A stretch of 64,000 nucleotides of DNA from Candidatus Nitrosotenuis chungbukensis (GTDB taxonomy: Archaea; Thermoproteota; Nitrososphaeria; Nitrososphaerales; Nitrosopumilaceae). The number at the start of each line of letters is the position of its first letter. Position 1 is the stretch's first letter. The notes under the pieces are model-generated. The model did not search any database. It saw only the letters and a list, made by a program, of their open reading frames with translations, and was not told where the DNA came from. Location of the stretch: NCBI RefSeq assembly GCF_000685395.1, contig NZ_AVSQ01000012.1, positions 62,001 through 126,000 of the forward strand, in the 5' to 3' direction. Below, piece by piece: positions 23,298 through 31,003 of this stretch. Both the position numbers and the translations under genes were made by a program.

Positions 23298-23420
23298 CTA
23301 TCTGTTTTTTGCAAATGCTCCTTGGTGATCGGTAAGGCAACATTTACATTCTTTTTTATAACATTCCTGTATTGATTCGTGGCCACACGATCCGCAATCA
23401 CAAGTTCTGTCTTCTCTCAT
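23298..23420 (-). CDS. 40-residue cysteine-rich protein
   Basis: A short frame from ATG to TAG encoding a protein with seven Cys and two relevant His. CDCGSCGH is followed by CYKKECKCCLTDH, i.e. C-x-C-x2-C-x2-H then C-x4-C-x-C-C-x3-H. This is a compact zinc- or Fe-S-binding layout like small Cys-rich proteins of thaumarchaea. Reality is supported by the dense metal-ligand pattern and by a promoter element at exactly the usual 41 bases. No function can be named. Confidence 0.7.
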   Translation of the reverse strand: MREDRTCDCGSCGHESIQECYKKECKCCLTDHQGAFAKNR

Positions 23421-23460
23421 CGTTCTACAATAAATCATCTTTCTAATAAAATGAATCATG

Positions 23461-23478
23461 ATTACTAGTACTGATTAT
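23461..23478 (-). promoter_or_regulatory. 18-bp element upstream of Cys-rich small gene
   Basis: ATTACTA-gtac-TGATTAT; core CTA-N4-TGA, 41 bases from the ATG at 23420. Confidence 0.5.
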
Positions 23479-23493
23479 AGTCTGGTTAGCAGT

Positions 23494-24393
23494 TTACGCA
23501 AACACGTTAGATAAATTCAGAGTCTGTACTAAAAATCTGGCCCTAGTTCTAATAGTGACCATGCTTATTCCAGATGCAGCAGCTATCTTCCTTTGACTTT
23601 TATCCTCATTATTCATCATACATGACAAGTAAAGAGAACTTGCTGCCATCGCGACAGGATTTTTTCCTTCAGTGGCACCTTTTTCTTTAGCATCAGATAA
23701 TATGTTCAAAGCGCCCCGTTGTGTTTTTTCACTTATTTGGGCGATACTAGCTATTCTAGTAACAAATTCAGACGAGTCATAGGCTTCTAATTTCAAATCC
23801 AGGTTTTTAACCAAGACCCTGACATGCCTTGATAAATCCTTGACGCTAATATTGGACGCATCTGCAATGTCTGCCAAAGTTCTTGGAATTCCTGCCTCCT
23901 TACATGATATGTATAATGATGCAGAAATAACGCCTGCAATATTGCGACCCCTAGTGAGTTTTTTAGATAATGCTTTTCTATACAGGTGAGCGGTATTTTC
24001 TACCACCGTATCTGGCACTGCAAGCTTCTCTTTTATTGAATTGAGCAAAATAAAGGCAGATCTCAGGCTTTTGTCAATTGAATGTGATCTACTTCGAGAA
24101 TCCCAGATTCGCAGCCTGTAAAATGTATTTTTCATGTCTGCCGACAAGGACTTGCCTGTGGCGTCATTATTTTTGGCCCCAATAATCGTGGATAATCCCA
24201 TATCTGCCATTGTGAGCGAAACCCTTCCACTGGATCTTCCACTTCCAACATGTTGCTCAGAATTGTAATGCTCTGGAACCATGGTCTCAATTTTTTCAAT
24301 CAAAACTGAACCGCAACCGGTACAACAAACCTCACCCGTATCAACGTCTGTTATGTTAGGAGCACTTGAACAACTTTCTTCAACACATTTCAT
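23494..24393 (-). CDS. tfb: Transcription initiation factor IIB
   Basis: 299 residues. It bridges TBP-TATA and RNA polymerase at archaeal promoters. The N-terminal zinc ribbon starts with CVEESC then CCTGCG. Two cyclin folds occupy about 105-195 and 205-295 (LTRGRNIAGVISASLYISCKEAG; GKNPVAMAASSLYLSCMMN). The B-finger region (SGRVSLTMADMGLSTIIG) is present. Thaumarchaea carry several TFBs and this looks like one paralogue. No 18-bp element upstream. Confidence 0.93.
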   Translation of the reverse strand: MKCVEESCSSAPNITDVDTGEVCCTGCGSVLIEKIETMVPEHYNSEQHVGSGRSSGRVSLTMADMGLSTIIGAKNNDATGKSLSADMKNTFYRLRIWDSRSRSHSIDKSLRSAFILLNSIKEKLAVPDTVVENTAHLYRKALSKKLTRGRNIAGVISASLYISCKEAGIPRTLADIADASNISVKDLSRHVRVLVKNLDLKLEAYDSSEFVTRIASIAQISEKTQRGALNILSDAKEKGATEGKNPVAMAASSLYLSCMMNNEDKSQRKIAAASGISMVTIRTRARFLVQTLNLSNVFA

Positions 24394-24644
24394 ATTTTAC
24401 CGTAGTACCTTTAATCAGTATAATGTGCTCATAAACAGCATATAATGTGATCTTTCTTGGCAGATTATGTATGAATAAACTCTGAACTTGTCGCTTTATG
24501 CCAGTTATGTCAGATTATTGCGTTGAGAATCTCAGGTCGTGCTGCAACATGTAGAGCGTCATGTTGGAATCATGTACAGTATTTAGTATAATTTGAAAAA
24601 ACAATGAAAAAGAATGACCTTCTCGTGATTTTTTTAATTTGAGA
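24394..24644. other. 251-bp intergenic region with a hairpin
   Basis: It contains a perfect 7-bp stem (24545-24551 with 24560-24566, 8-base loop). On the minus strand a TATA-like ATTATACTAAATA (24582-24594 region) lies at a suitable distance above it. No convincing ORF: the longest plus-strand frame here is 18 codons. It may hold a small leftward RNA, but the evidence is thin. Confidence 0.3.
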
Positions 24645-25505
24645 TTATTCTTCTGCAATGGCCTTTACGATGTCTGATTTTGTAATGATTCCAACCAAAA
24701 TAGACTTTCTGACAACCGGCAATCCACTTATCCCGTTTCTGATCATAAGAAGAACTACTGTGGACACATCCTCGTTTGCGCCAACCGTAATTGGGTTTGG
24801 TGTCATGATGTCTTCTGCCCTAAATGATAAAATGTATGAAAGCTGATTCATCTTAAATTCGTCTGGACTTGGGTTTAGCCTAAAATCTTCAACCTCTTTC
24901 GGATCTGCAAACTGTCTTATCCATCTTGGCATTTTTGCTGGAATAAAATCCCGATTCGTGATAATCCCGACCGGTTTTTTGTTTCTCTCTACCACTATTC
25001 TTGATATTCTGTATTTCACAAGAAGACTTTCAACCAGGAGAAGAGAGTCTGCAGGCATGACAGTGACTACCTTTGGAGTCATTATCTGGGAAACCTTGAG
25101 CGGTCCAACGGATTGAGTTAGAAACACGGACGCAATGTCTGTTTTTGTAACTATCCCTGCCAAGGTACCATTGTTTTCTAGTACTAAAATCGAACTAATC
25201 TTGTTATTTTGCATCAATTTTGCGCAGCGATAAATTGTATCGCCCCTTGTTACGGTAATCAAATTTTTTGACATAAAGTCCTTGACTAGGATCTTTTCAA
25301 TCGCCTTTCCTCCAAGCTTGTAGATCACTCTGACAAAGTCTTTCTCTGTGATAATCCCGACCGGTTTTTTGTTACTATCAAGAACCGGGAGTCTTCCAAC
25401 TTTGTGTCTTAATAGGAAATCCCTTGCCTCAAGCAAGCTTGTATTGTGCGGTATTGTAACGGAATTTCTGATCACCTGATCAAGATTTGGGTTTTTTAAC
25501 TTCAT
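24645..25505 (-). CDS. Four-CBS-domain protein
   Basis: 286 residues, two CBS pairs, closely parallel to the protein at 6674-7540 in domain order and linkers (DPKEVEDFRLNPSPDEF against DPNELRDMWYNPHPNQF), so the two are duplicates. Endings PVGIITEKDFVRVI, LAGIVTKTDIASVF, PVGIITNRDFIPA and LVGIITKSDIVKA mark the four domains. Nucleotide or SAM ligand expected. ATG placed three codons inside the frame by spacing to a tandem copy of the promoter element. Confidence 0.88.
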   Translation of the reverse strand: MKLKNPNLDQVIRNSVTIPHNTSLLEARDFLLRHKVGRLPVLDSNKKPVGIITEKDFVRVIYKLGGKAIEKILVKDFMSKNLITVTRGDTIYRCAKLMQNNKISSILVLENNGTLAGIVTKTDIASVFLTQSVGPLKVSQIMTPKVVTVMPADSLLLVESLLVKYRISRIVVERNKKPVGIITNRDFIPAKMPRWIRQFADPKEVEDFRLNPSPDEFKMNQLSYILSFRAEDIMTPNPITVGANEDVSTVVLLMIRNGISGLPVVRKSILVGIITKSDIVKAIAEE

Positions 25506-25544
25506 GATTATCACTTACCTATGATTGTTAAATATGTCAACAAG

Positions 25545-25575
25545 AATATCATATTTGAATATCATATTTGAATAT
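25545..25575. promoter_or_regulatory. Two overlapping 18-bp elements in tandem
   Basis: AATATCA-tatt-TGAATAT occurs at 25545-25562 and again at 25558-25575, a 13-bp direct repeat. The first copy is 40 bases from the leftward four-CBS start. The second is 51 bases from the rightward CBS-HPF start, one helical turn beyond the usual distance. Confidence 0.6.
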
Positions 25576-25626
25576 CTACCTTAAGTTATATTACTGATTT
25601 AATTTGGTCTAGTTTAGATATACAAT

Positions 25627-26775
25627 ATGAGTCTAGATGTAATCCATGAACACATGAGTGCTGTTGTTAATACAAAAGTTCGCTCACTAATCAGTAAAGC
25701 CACGCTAATTGAACCGTCCTTTACCATGTCTCAAGTAATGAACAAGATCATAAATGGTGAGACTTTTGACGTTTTCTGTCAAGAAAAAAATCACACCCTT
25801 ACGATAAATGTGAGAGATCTAATTCAGCACAAGTATTCTGTGCCAATGAATGTGGGACCATTACTGCACTCTGTTCCTAGCCTTTCAGAAAATGACACAG
25901 TGGGAAAAGCAGCTGATATAATAACTCATAATGGAACTCGAGCTGTACCTGTAGTCAAAGACCACGAAATAATCGGCGTGGTGGAAGCAAAAAACATACT
26001 CAAACTAATTTCAAATCAAGACAACAAATGGATAAAGGCAAACCAAATCTTTACGCCCGAACCAATAGTGATAGATACCGAAACCCCGCTAAGTACAGCA
26101 AGAAGAATGATGGTCGATAAAAAATTCGATCACCTGCCGGTCATAAAAAAAGACAAGGTATCTCACGTCCTTACATCAAATCATCTTTTGAGCGTAATCA
26201 TACCTCCTGAACGCGTTGGCAAAAGAGACATTGGTTCAAAAATGACAAGAACTTTGGAATCTGGAGTGGGTAACCTTGGCACTAATCGTATGGCAACCTG
26301 CGTCCCACTAGACAACCTAAATGTCGTAGTGGATTCAATGCTTCACGCTGATACCACATTCTGTCTTGTGTCCCTATGGGATCAGCTTCAGGGAATTATC
26401 ACGTATCGCGATGTTCTTAATCTGCTTAGTACAAAACTAAAAAGCACAGTCCCGCTTTTCATCGTCGGCATGCCGCTGGACGATAATGCTGATATCATAA
26501 AACAAAAATTCACAAAAGCGCTTGATCGACTGCAAAAAGTATATCCTGACATACAGGAAGCCAGAGTTTACATAAAAAAACTTCATGGCGTACACAATCG
26601 ATTTAACTATGAGGTGTCTACTACGATACTGACCCCACATAAGAGACATATCTTTACAAGAACTGGATTTGAACTGAGCAAAGTGACTGATGAAGTGGCG
26701 CAACTGATACTCAAAACACTTGCAAACCGCACAAAAAACCGCTACAAATTCAGCATTAGAAAAATGGAAAGATAG
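25627..26775 (+). CDS. CBS-domain protein with HPF/S30AE-like C-terminus
   Basis: 382 residues. An N-terminal region of about 70 residues precedes three to four CBS-like modules (about 75-275; e.g. EIIGVVEAKNILKLI, LQGIITYRDVLNLL). Residues about 290-382 (LDRLQKVYPDIQEARVYIKKLHG, then NYEVSTTILTPHKR and a final helix ending in a basic tail) follow the strand-helix pattern of ribosome-hibernation S30AE/HPF domains. It could couple adenylate sensing to ribosome silencing (inference). The domain call at the C-terminus is by pattern, not search. Confidence 0.72.
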   Translation: MSLDVIHEHMSAVVNTKVRSLISKATLIEPSFTMSQVMNKIINGETFDVFCQEKNHTLTINVRDLIQHKYSVPMNVGPLLHSVPSLSENDTVGKAADIITHNGTRAVPVVKDHEIIGVVEAKNILKLISNQDNKWIKANQIFTPEPIVIDTETPLSTARRMMVDKKFDHLPVIKKDKVSHVLTSNHLLSVIIPPERVGKRDIGSKMTRTLESGVGNLGTNRMATCVPLDNLNVVVDSMLHADTTFCLVSLWDQLQGIITYRDVLNLLSTKLKSTVPLFIVGMPLDDNADIIKQKFTKALDRLQKVYPDIQEARVYIKKLHGVHNRFNYEVSTTILTPHKRHIFTRTGFELSKVTDEVAQLILKTLANRTKNRYKFSIRKMER

Positions 26776-26780
26776 TTCTA

Positions 26781-26798
26781 ATTATCACCATTGAAAAA
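26781..26798 (+). promoter_or_regulatory. 18-bp element upstream of PAC2/Hsp20 operon
   Basis: ATTATCA-ccat-TGAAAAA, 42 bases before the TTG at 26840. Confidence 0.6.
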
Positions 26799-26839
26799 AG
26801 TAAACTTGCTTTTATGTAATTAAAAGCACTTCATATCAC

Positions 26840-27574
26840 TTGGGAACAAAAACCGTAGCAAAAAAATCATCTAATAATGCAACCCTCGTACTTGGTTTTC
26901 CGGGAAATGGGTTAATTGGAACTTTTACCTTATCCTATATGATACAACATCTGAAAATGGAAATCGTTGGAGAGATTAATCATCCTGATCTGCCTCCTAC
27001 CGTGTTTGTAGAAAATGGCGAGGTAATTGGGCCAATTAGGATACACAAAAAGGATAACCTGTATGCTATAATCTCAGAAATCCCGATTTATTCTGAAATT
27101 TCTTACGATTTCACAGAAGCAATACTTGCCTTTTGTACCAAGAACAAAATAAACAAAGTCATTGTCCCAAGCGGAGTAGACTCCCAGTACACAGATAAAA
27201 AAGACATCAAAACCTATGGCCTTGCAACCGATCCGTCGCTTGAGAAATTCATGTATGAAAATGATATTCCGAAATTCATCACGGGAACGATAATTGGAAC
27301 AGATGCAGCTGTTATCACCTCATTTAGAAATAAACACATGCCGCTTCTTGTCCTGTATACTTCATGTCATCCATTCTTTCCTGACCCACAGGCATCAATT
27401 CATGCGGTAACCACGCTGGCAAAAATATTAAAAATACAGGTGGATACAAGTGAAATCCAAAAACGAGTTGACTATCTTAGAATACAGCACCGAAATCTAA
27501 TGCAAGAAACGCTTGATACGTTATACCAACAGGAGCAACAACTACCAACAAAAGCTCCTCCGATCTATCGGTGA
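26840..27574 (+). CDS. PAC2-family proteasome assembly chaperone-like protein
   Basis: 244 residues. GFPGNGLIGTFTLSYMIQHL at the N-terminus, then LYAIISEIPI and a NKVIVPSGVD strand, match the archaeal PAC2 family, related to the eukaryotic proteasome assembly chaperone. A C-terminal helix of about 45 residues is typical. TTG start. The Hsp20 gene begins 4 bases after its stop, which suggests a protein-quality-control operon. Confidence 0.82.
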   Translation: MGTKTVAKKSSNNATLVLGFPGNGLIGTFTLSYMIQHLKMEIVGEINHPDLPPTVFVENGEVIGPIRIHKKDNLYAIISEIPIYSEISYDFTEAILAFCTKNKINKVIVPSGVDSQYTDKKDIKTYGLATDPSLEKFMYENDIPKFITGTIIGTDAAVITSFRNKHMPLLVLYTSCHPFFPDPQASIHAVTTLAKILKIQVDTSEIQKRVDYLRIQHRNLMQETLDTLYQQEQQLPTKAPPIYR

Positions 27575-27578
27575 TAAA

Positions 27579-27965
27579 ATGATAAGAGACTGGTTTAATG
27601 TTGATAATTTTGGCTTTCCAATCTTACAGCTTGGTGATGATTTGGAGCAAAAAATCCTACGCCCGTTATCCTGCATAAAGGAATACGAATCAAAATGGGT
27701 TTTGGAATTTGATCTCCCGCTTGTTGAAAAAAAAGACGTTAACGTCTACATCAATGATGACGAGATGATTGTAGTTGAAGCAAAACTACGTGAGGTGTAT
27801 CATGATTCCAAGTTTACAAGGCACCAGTACGAGCATTTCAAAAAAAGCGTATCCGTTCCCAAAAATGTCGACATTAAAAAAATCTCAGCGCGATTTACAA
27901 ACGGCAGACTTGTAATCACAATTCCCAAAATATTTCAGGGGACAAAAATAAACATCGAAGATTAG
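27579..27965 (+). CDS. hsp20: Small heat-shock protein Hsp20/alpha-crystallin
   Basis: 128 residues from the ATG just behind the PAC2 gene. The alpha-crystallin domain spans about 35-125 (SKWVLEFDLPLVEKKDVNVY; final strand RFTNGRLVITIPK). There is no C-terminal I-x-I extension beyond KINIED, so oligomer docking may differ. An ATP-independent holdase, cytosolic. A start 22 codons upstream in the same frame would overlap PAC2 and was rejected. Confidence 0.87.
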   Translation: MIRDWFNVDNFGFPILQLGDDLEQKILRPLSCIKEYESKWVLEFDLPLVEKKDVNVYINDDEMIVVEAKLREVYHDSKFTRHQYEHFKKSVSVPKNVDIKKISARFTNGRLVITIPKIFQGTKINIED

Positions 27966-27967
27966 GA

Positions 27968-28240
27968 TTATTCTGAGAAAAGTTCTGATATCTTTTCCCT
28001 ATACTGGCTTGCCATCTTGCCGAATTCTATAAGATCTTCCTCAGTTGGGGACTTTATGCGCATTGCATATTGGCCAAGAAAGACAGGAAACGCGTTTCCT
28101 ACAACCAAATTGAAACATGCGTCTGCAAGATTCATTCCTGGAAATGCCGTTTTTATGAATGGGACGTAGGATTTTGTCTGTGCTAAAAGCAAATCTAGAT
28201 GTCTGTTCATATATTCTTGAATCTCTTTTTGTATTGCCAT
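27968..28240 (-). CDS. Conserved hypothetical helical protein
   Basis: 90 residues, mainly amphipathic helices (QKEIQEYMNRHLDLLLAQTK; EDLIEFGKMASQYREKISEL) with a short hydrophobic centre (LADACFNLVVGNAFPVFL) not long enough to be a sure membrane span. Convergent with Hsp20, 2 bases apart. A degenerate promoter element lies 46 bases upstream. Not recognised. Confidence 0.6.
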   Translation of the reverse strand: MAIQKEIQEYMNRHLDLLLAQTKSYVPFIKTAFPGMNLADACFNLVVGNAFPVFLGQYAMRIKSPTEEDLIEFGKMASQYREKISELFSE

Positions 28241-28285
28241 TTGCTACTGGAATGTGTTATTTGGTTTTATAAAATATGCAAGTAA

Positions 28286-28303
28286 ATTACCAGATCTGAT
28301 ATC
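28286..28303 (-). promoter_or_regulatory. Variant 18-bp element upstream of helical hypothetical
   Basis: ATTACCA-gatc-TGATATC (core CCA-N4-TGA), 46 bases from the ATG at 28240, slightly outside the usual range. Confidence 0.35.
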
Positions 28304-28311
28304 TGTCTTTG

Positions 28312-28329
28312 AAAACCAACCTTGAGAAT
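28312..28329 (+). promoter_or_regulatory. Variant 18-bp element upstream of second Hsp20
   Basis: AAAACCA-acct-TGAGAAT (core CCA-N4-TGA), 42 bases before the ATG at 28371. Confidence 0.45.
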
Positions 28330-28370
28330 CTTGGTTAACTAATTAAGTAAATAAAAGCAAATATCCCTCA

Positions 28371-28850
28371 ATGATTAAACCTGACGATAAGAAAAAAACC
28401 GAACTTGTGCCTTTTTGGCCCAGCTGGTCGAACATGGACAGAGCATTTGATAACTTTAGAAGAGATCTAGAAAAGTCATTCGCTTCATTCCCCGCAATAC
28501 CTGCATTGTTCCCAAGCCTCAAATCAATGTCATGCGACGTTATAGATGAGGGAGATCAATATCTGATAAAGTTGGAAATGCCTGGAGTGAAAAAGGACGA
28601 AATCAATCTGAACGTATCTGACAATTCCATAGAAATATCTGCACAGCACAAAGAAGAGGAGGAAGAAAAGAAAAAAAATTACCTTAGAAAGGAAAGGAGC
28701 GAGGTATCGTACTATAGGACTCTTCCTCTGCCAGAAAAAGTTCTATCAGACAAAACACAGGCAAAGCTGACCGATGGCATTCTAAATGTTACAATACCAA
28801 AGGCAGTACCTACACCAAAACCAAAAAAGAACTCGATACAAGTCCAATAA
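28371..28850 (+). CDS. hsp20: Small heat-shock protein Hsp20/alpha-crystallin
   Basis: 159 residues: an N-terminal arm with WPSW and FDNFRRDLEKSF (about 1-50), an alpha-crystallin domain (about 52-145: YLIKLEMPGVKKDEINLNV; LTDGILNVTIPKA), and a Pro/Lys tail ending NSIQVQ, a possible I-x-V-type docking motif. A more typical Hsp20 than the paralogue at 27579. Holdase role expected. Confidence 0.92.
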   Translation: MIKPDDKKKTELVPFWPSWSNMDRAFDNFRRDLEKSFASFPAIPALFPSLKSMSCDVIDEGDQYLIKLEMPGVKKDEINLNVSDNSIEISAQHKEEEEEKKKNYLRKERSEVSYYRTLPLPEKVLSDKTQAKLTDGILNVTIPKAVPTPKPKKNSIQVQ

Positions 28851-28861
28851 TTCTTTATTTT

Positions 28862-29449
28862 TTAATAATCGTGTTCGCTAAAATCAGAGCCAAGCTCGAT
28901 TGTTGCAATGACTGTCTTTTCGCTTGTCTGACATTTCATATTCTTGTTTGGCAAAAATTCATGAAATATCTCTTTGAGTAGCTGTTCTGCAAACAATGAC
29001 CATTTCATGCCGAGCTCATGCTGTATGACAAAATGATGCAACGCACCCTCAATCCTATGATCCGAGTTCATGCCTGAGGCGCGCATGTAATCCTCAAGCG
29101 TCTCAATGCATCGCTTTAGGTCGTATTTTCCTTTCATGAACATGACTGACTCTTTTATGAGTGGTGCCATGACCTGAATCACTCCATCGATATCCTCACC
29201 TGTCATTTCCTTTCCAAGTGTTTCTAGTATTCCTCTTGGTATTGGAATCATTCCTATCTTGTCTGCAAATCTATCCCACTTGATGTATTTTTCCAAAATC
29301 TGTCTAACCAAAACATTCTGTGAGATGTTTTTCTGCATTGCCTCTGTCTCTAACTCATCTACGAGTTTTGCAGGAAGCCTATAGGTTATGCTTCTGGTTA
29401 CTTCCTTTTTTGGTGGATGTGGCTTTCTCTGTGAGATTGATGTGTCCAA
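28862..29449 (-). CDS. Ribbon-helix-helix protein with unknown C-terminal domain
   Basis: 195 residues. Residues about 18-58 form an RHH DNA-binding unit (SITYRLPAKLVDELETEA, then ISQNVLVRQILEKYI). The following 135 residues are helical with charged HHFVIQHELGMKWSLF and end in strands; no family recognised. It lies 25 bases after the CBS gene in the same direction, so a CBS sensor and a DNA-binding protein are likely co-expressed. A transcription-factor role is inferred. Confidence 0.75.
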   Translation of the reverse strand: MDTSISQRKPHPPKKEVTRSITYRLPAKLVDELETEAMQKNISQNVLVRQILEKYIKWDRFADKIGMIPIPRGILETLGKEMTGEDIDGVIQVMAPLIKESVMFMKGKYDLKRCIETLEDYMRASGMNSDHRIEGALHHFVIQHELGMKWSLFAEQLLKEIFHEFLPNKNMKCQTSEKTVIATIELGSDFSEHDY

Positions 29450-29474
29450 CGTTATGTCTGTGACGTTGAGCTAT

Positions 29475-30332
29475 TTAATGAAACATTCGGTATTTGTCTA
29501 GCAGCTTTCTGTGTGGCAAAACTTCTGCAAATGCCCTTACTATGTCAAATTTTGTGACAATGCCAACCAGCTTGTTTCTCTGCATTACGATCACTGGAAC
29601 CCCACTAACATTGTTTCTTACCATAAGATGTGCAGCAGTTGCCAAATCGTCATCCGGCTCAATCATTAATACCTCGTTTTTAACAAGATCGCTTACTGCC
29701 AAATTACTGGCAGATTCGCTTGGAAGTAGATATTCTCTAGTTTTGGTAGGCTTTTTGAAATAAGAGCTGTGTTTTAGAAAAGTGTTTGTAGTGATAACAC
29801 CTTTTACATTTCCCATATTATCAGTACTTACTAATCGCGAAGTGTTGTTTTTGTTGATTGTCTCCAACGCAAATTTCAGCGAATCTGAGTGACGGCATGT
29901 AAAGACCTTGTCAGTCATGTAATCTTTTACTTTGTATTTGCCTGGATACATCTTTGCGTAAAACCTTGTAATGTCTGTCTGTGTTGTTATTCCAGCAAGA
30001 TTTCCATTGTCGTCTGTCACTATGATTGATCCTATCTTGAATGTCTCCATCCTGGTGGCGCACTGTTCTAGGTGATCTTGCTGATTATCTATTACTGTGA
30101 TCAAATTCTTTTTCATTATTTCTTTTAGCATAATTTCATCTAGTGCCCGTTTTGTATTGTCGTTTTCAAGGAATCTGTTGATGTCGCGTTCAGTTACTAT
30201 GCCTACTGGTTTTTTGTCCCGGACAACCACTATTCTTTTGATAAAATTAGTTTGCATCAATATCAGCGCGTCATGAATGGAACTATGCTCAGTTAACGTA
30301 AAAACTGGTGAAGAATACAGCTTGTTTTCCAT
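29475..30332 (-). CDS. Four-CBS-domain protein
   Basis: 285 residues with CBS endings PVGIVTERDINRFL, LAGITTQTDITRFY, VKGVITTNTFLKHS and LVGIVTKFDIVRAF. Domain 3 is more degenerate than in the other four-CBS proteins. ATG start with an 18-bp element 40 bases upstream. Likely transcribed together with the RHH protein, for which it may supply ligand input (inference). Confidence 0.87.
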   Translation of the reverse strand: MENKLYSSPVFTLTEHSSIHDALILMQTNFIKRIVVVRDKKPVGIVTERDINRFLENDNTKRALDEIMLKEIMKKNLITVIDNQQDHLEQCATRMETFKIGSIIVTDDNGNLAGITTQTDITRFYAKMYPGKYKVKDYMTDKVFTCRHSDSLKFALETINKNNTSRLVSTDNMGNVKGVITTNTFLKHSSYFKKPTKTREYLLPSESASNLAVSDLVKNEVLMIEPDDDLATAAHLMVRNNVSGVPVIVMQRNKLVGIVTKFDIVRAFAEVLPHRKLLDKYRMFH

Positions 30333-30371
30333 GACATCCTATCCTGTTTTGTTGATTTAAGCTAGGTTTTG

Positions 30372-30389
30372 ATTCTCAGGGCTGGTTTT
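30372..30389 (-). promoter_or_regulatory. 18-bp element upstream of CBS/RHH operon
   Basis: ATTCTCA-gggc-TGGTTTT; one core base differs (TGG). 40 bases from the ATG at 30332. Confidence 0.5.
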
Positions 30390-30407
30390 TAAAAATCAAA
30401 AATGTCC

Positions 30408-30740
30408 CTAATCTGACATATTAGGAACTATTTCGACTTCGACGTTACCCCCGTTAAAGACCGATGTCATTGCCTTTACCTTGCTTTTGTATAGAAAATG
30501 CTTTTTTCCTTCCGAGGTAATCGAGCCTGAGATGCCAAGCAGCTTTGAATCATGAAGATTCTGCAATCTCCTGTAAACGGTGCTGATAGGAATCCTGCAT
30601 TCTGCACTGATCTCGATTGCCGACTTTGGAACGTTCATGGTCGATTCTATTATTGACCTACAGTACTTGTCTGACATTATTTCAAGGATTGTGTCCTTTT
30701 TCTCGTCGTCAACTTTTCTTCCTACAAATTGTATTTGCAT
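30408..30740 (-). CDS. Winged-helix transcriptional regulator
   Basis: 110 residues from the internal ATG. SAIEISAECRIPISTVYRRLQNLHDSKLL is an ArsR/MarR-like winged helix at about 35-75, preceded by a short N-terminal strand and followed by a beta wing (GSITSEGKKHFLYKS) and a C-terminal strand. A TATA region (TTATTATATTAAAAA on this strand) and a perfect 12-bp palindrome lie upstream, so autoregulation is plausible. An ATG 16 codons upstream is an alternative but would sit inside the palindrome. Confidence 0.78.
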   Translation of the reverse strand: MQIQFVGRKVDDEKKDTILEIMSDKYCRSIIESTMNVPKSAIEISAECRIPISTVYRRLQNLHDSKLLGISGSITSEGKKHFLYKSKVKAMTSVFNGGNVEVEIVPNMSD

Positions 30741-30784
30741 GGCATGGGTTGATCGTTTTTTAATATAATAAGTAGGATTGCTTT

Positions 30785-30796
30785 GCATTGCAATGC
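30785..30796. promoter_or_regulatory. Perfect 12-bp palindrome, putative regulator operator
   Basis: GCATTGCAATGC lies 45 bases from the leftward winged-helix start and 40 bases from the rightward small-gene start. It occupies the place where other promoters carry the 18-bp element. Confidence 0.5.
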
Positions 30797-30835
30797 ACTC
30801 TAACTCCTTATCTTCAAATTCTTGTACCTGTTAGC

Positions 30836-31003
30836 ATGGTTGACACACAGTTTCCGAAATTTAAATGGGGCACCATCTCCGACCAAAACTCCGGGCATAC
30901 AAAGGACGAATGGGGAATAAAAGAACAAAAACCAAAAACCAGACAAATAATTGCCTACACTGTTGTTTGGGACAGTGCTGCTGATTCCTTACTTGACAAT
31001 TAA
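30836..31003 (+). CDS. Small hypothetical protein
   Basis: 55 residues from the internal ATG (MVDTQFPKFKWGTISDQ...). Charged and soluble, with no Cys or His pattern. It ends 15 bp inside the convergent Usp gene. It is divergent from the winged-helix gene across the 12-bp palindrome, at 40 bases. Moderate evidence only; it may be a target of that regulator. Confidence 0.45.
   Translation: MVDTQFPKFKWGTISDQNSGHTKDEWGIKEQKPKTRQIIAYTVVWDSAADSLLDN

Noticed and set aside
6671-24435. A 14-base string, AATGTGCTCATAAA, present at 6671-6684 and 24422-24435
   Set aside because: Shared 14-mers are expected by chance in 64 kb of AT-rich DNA; the two sites are in different promoter positions.
24500-24556. 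An 18-codon frame with clustered cysteines on the plus strand in the TFB/CBS spacer
   Set aside because: Too short, no promoter element at the usual distance, and overlapped by the hairpin.
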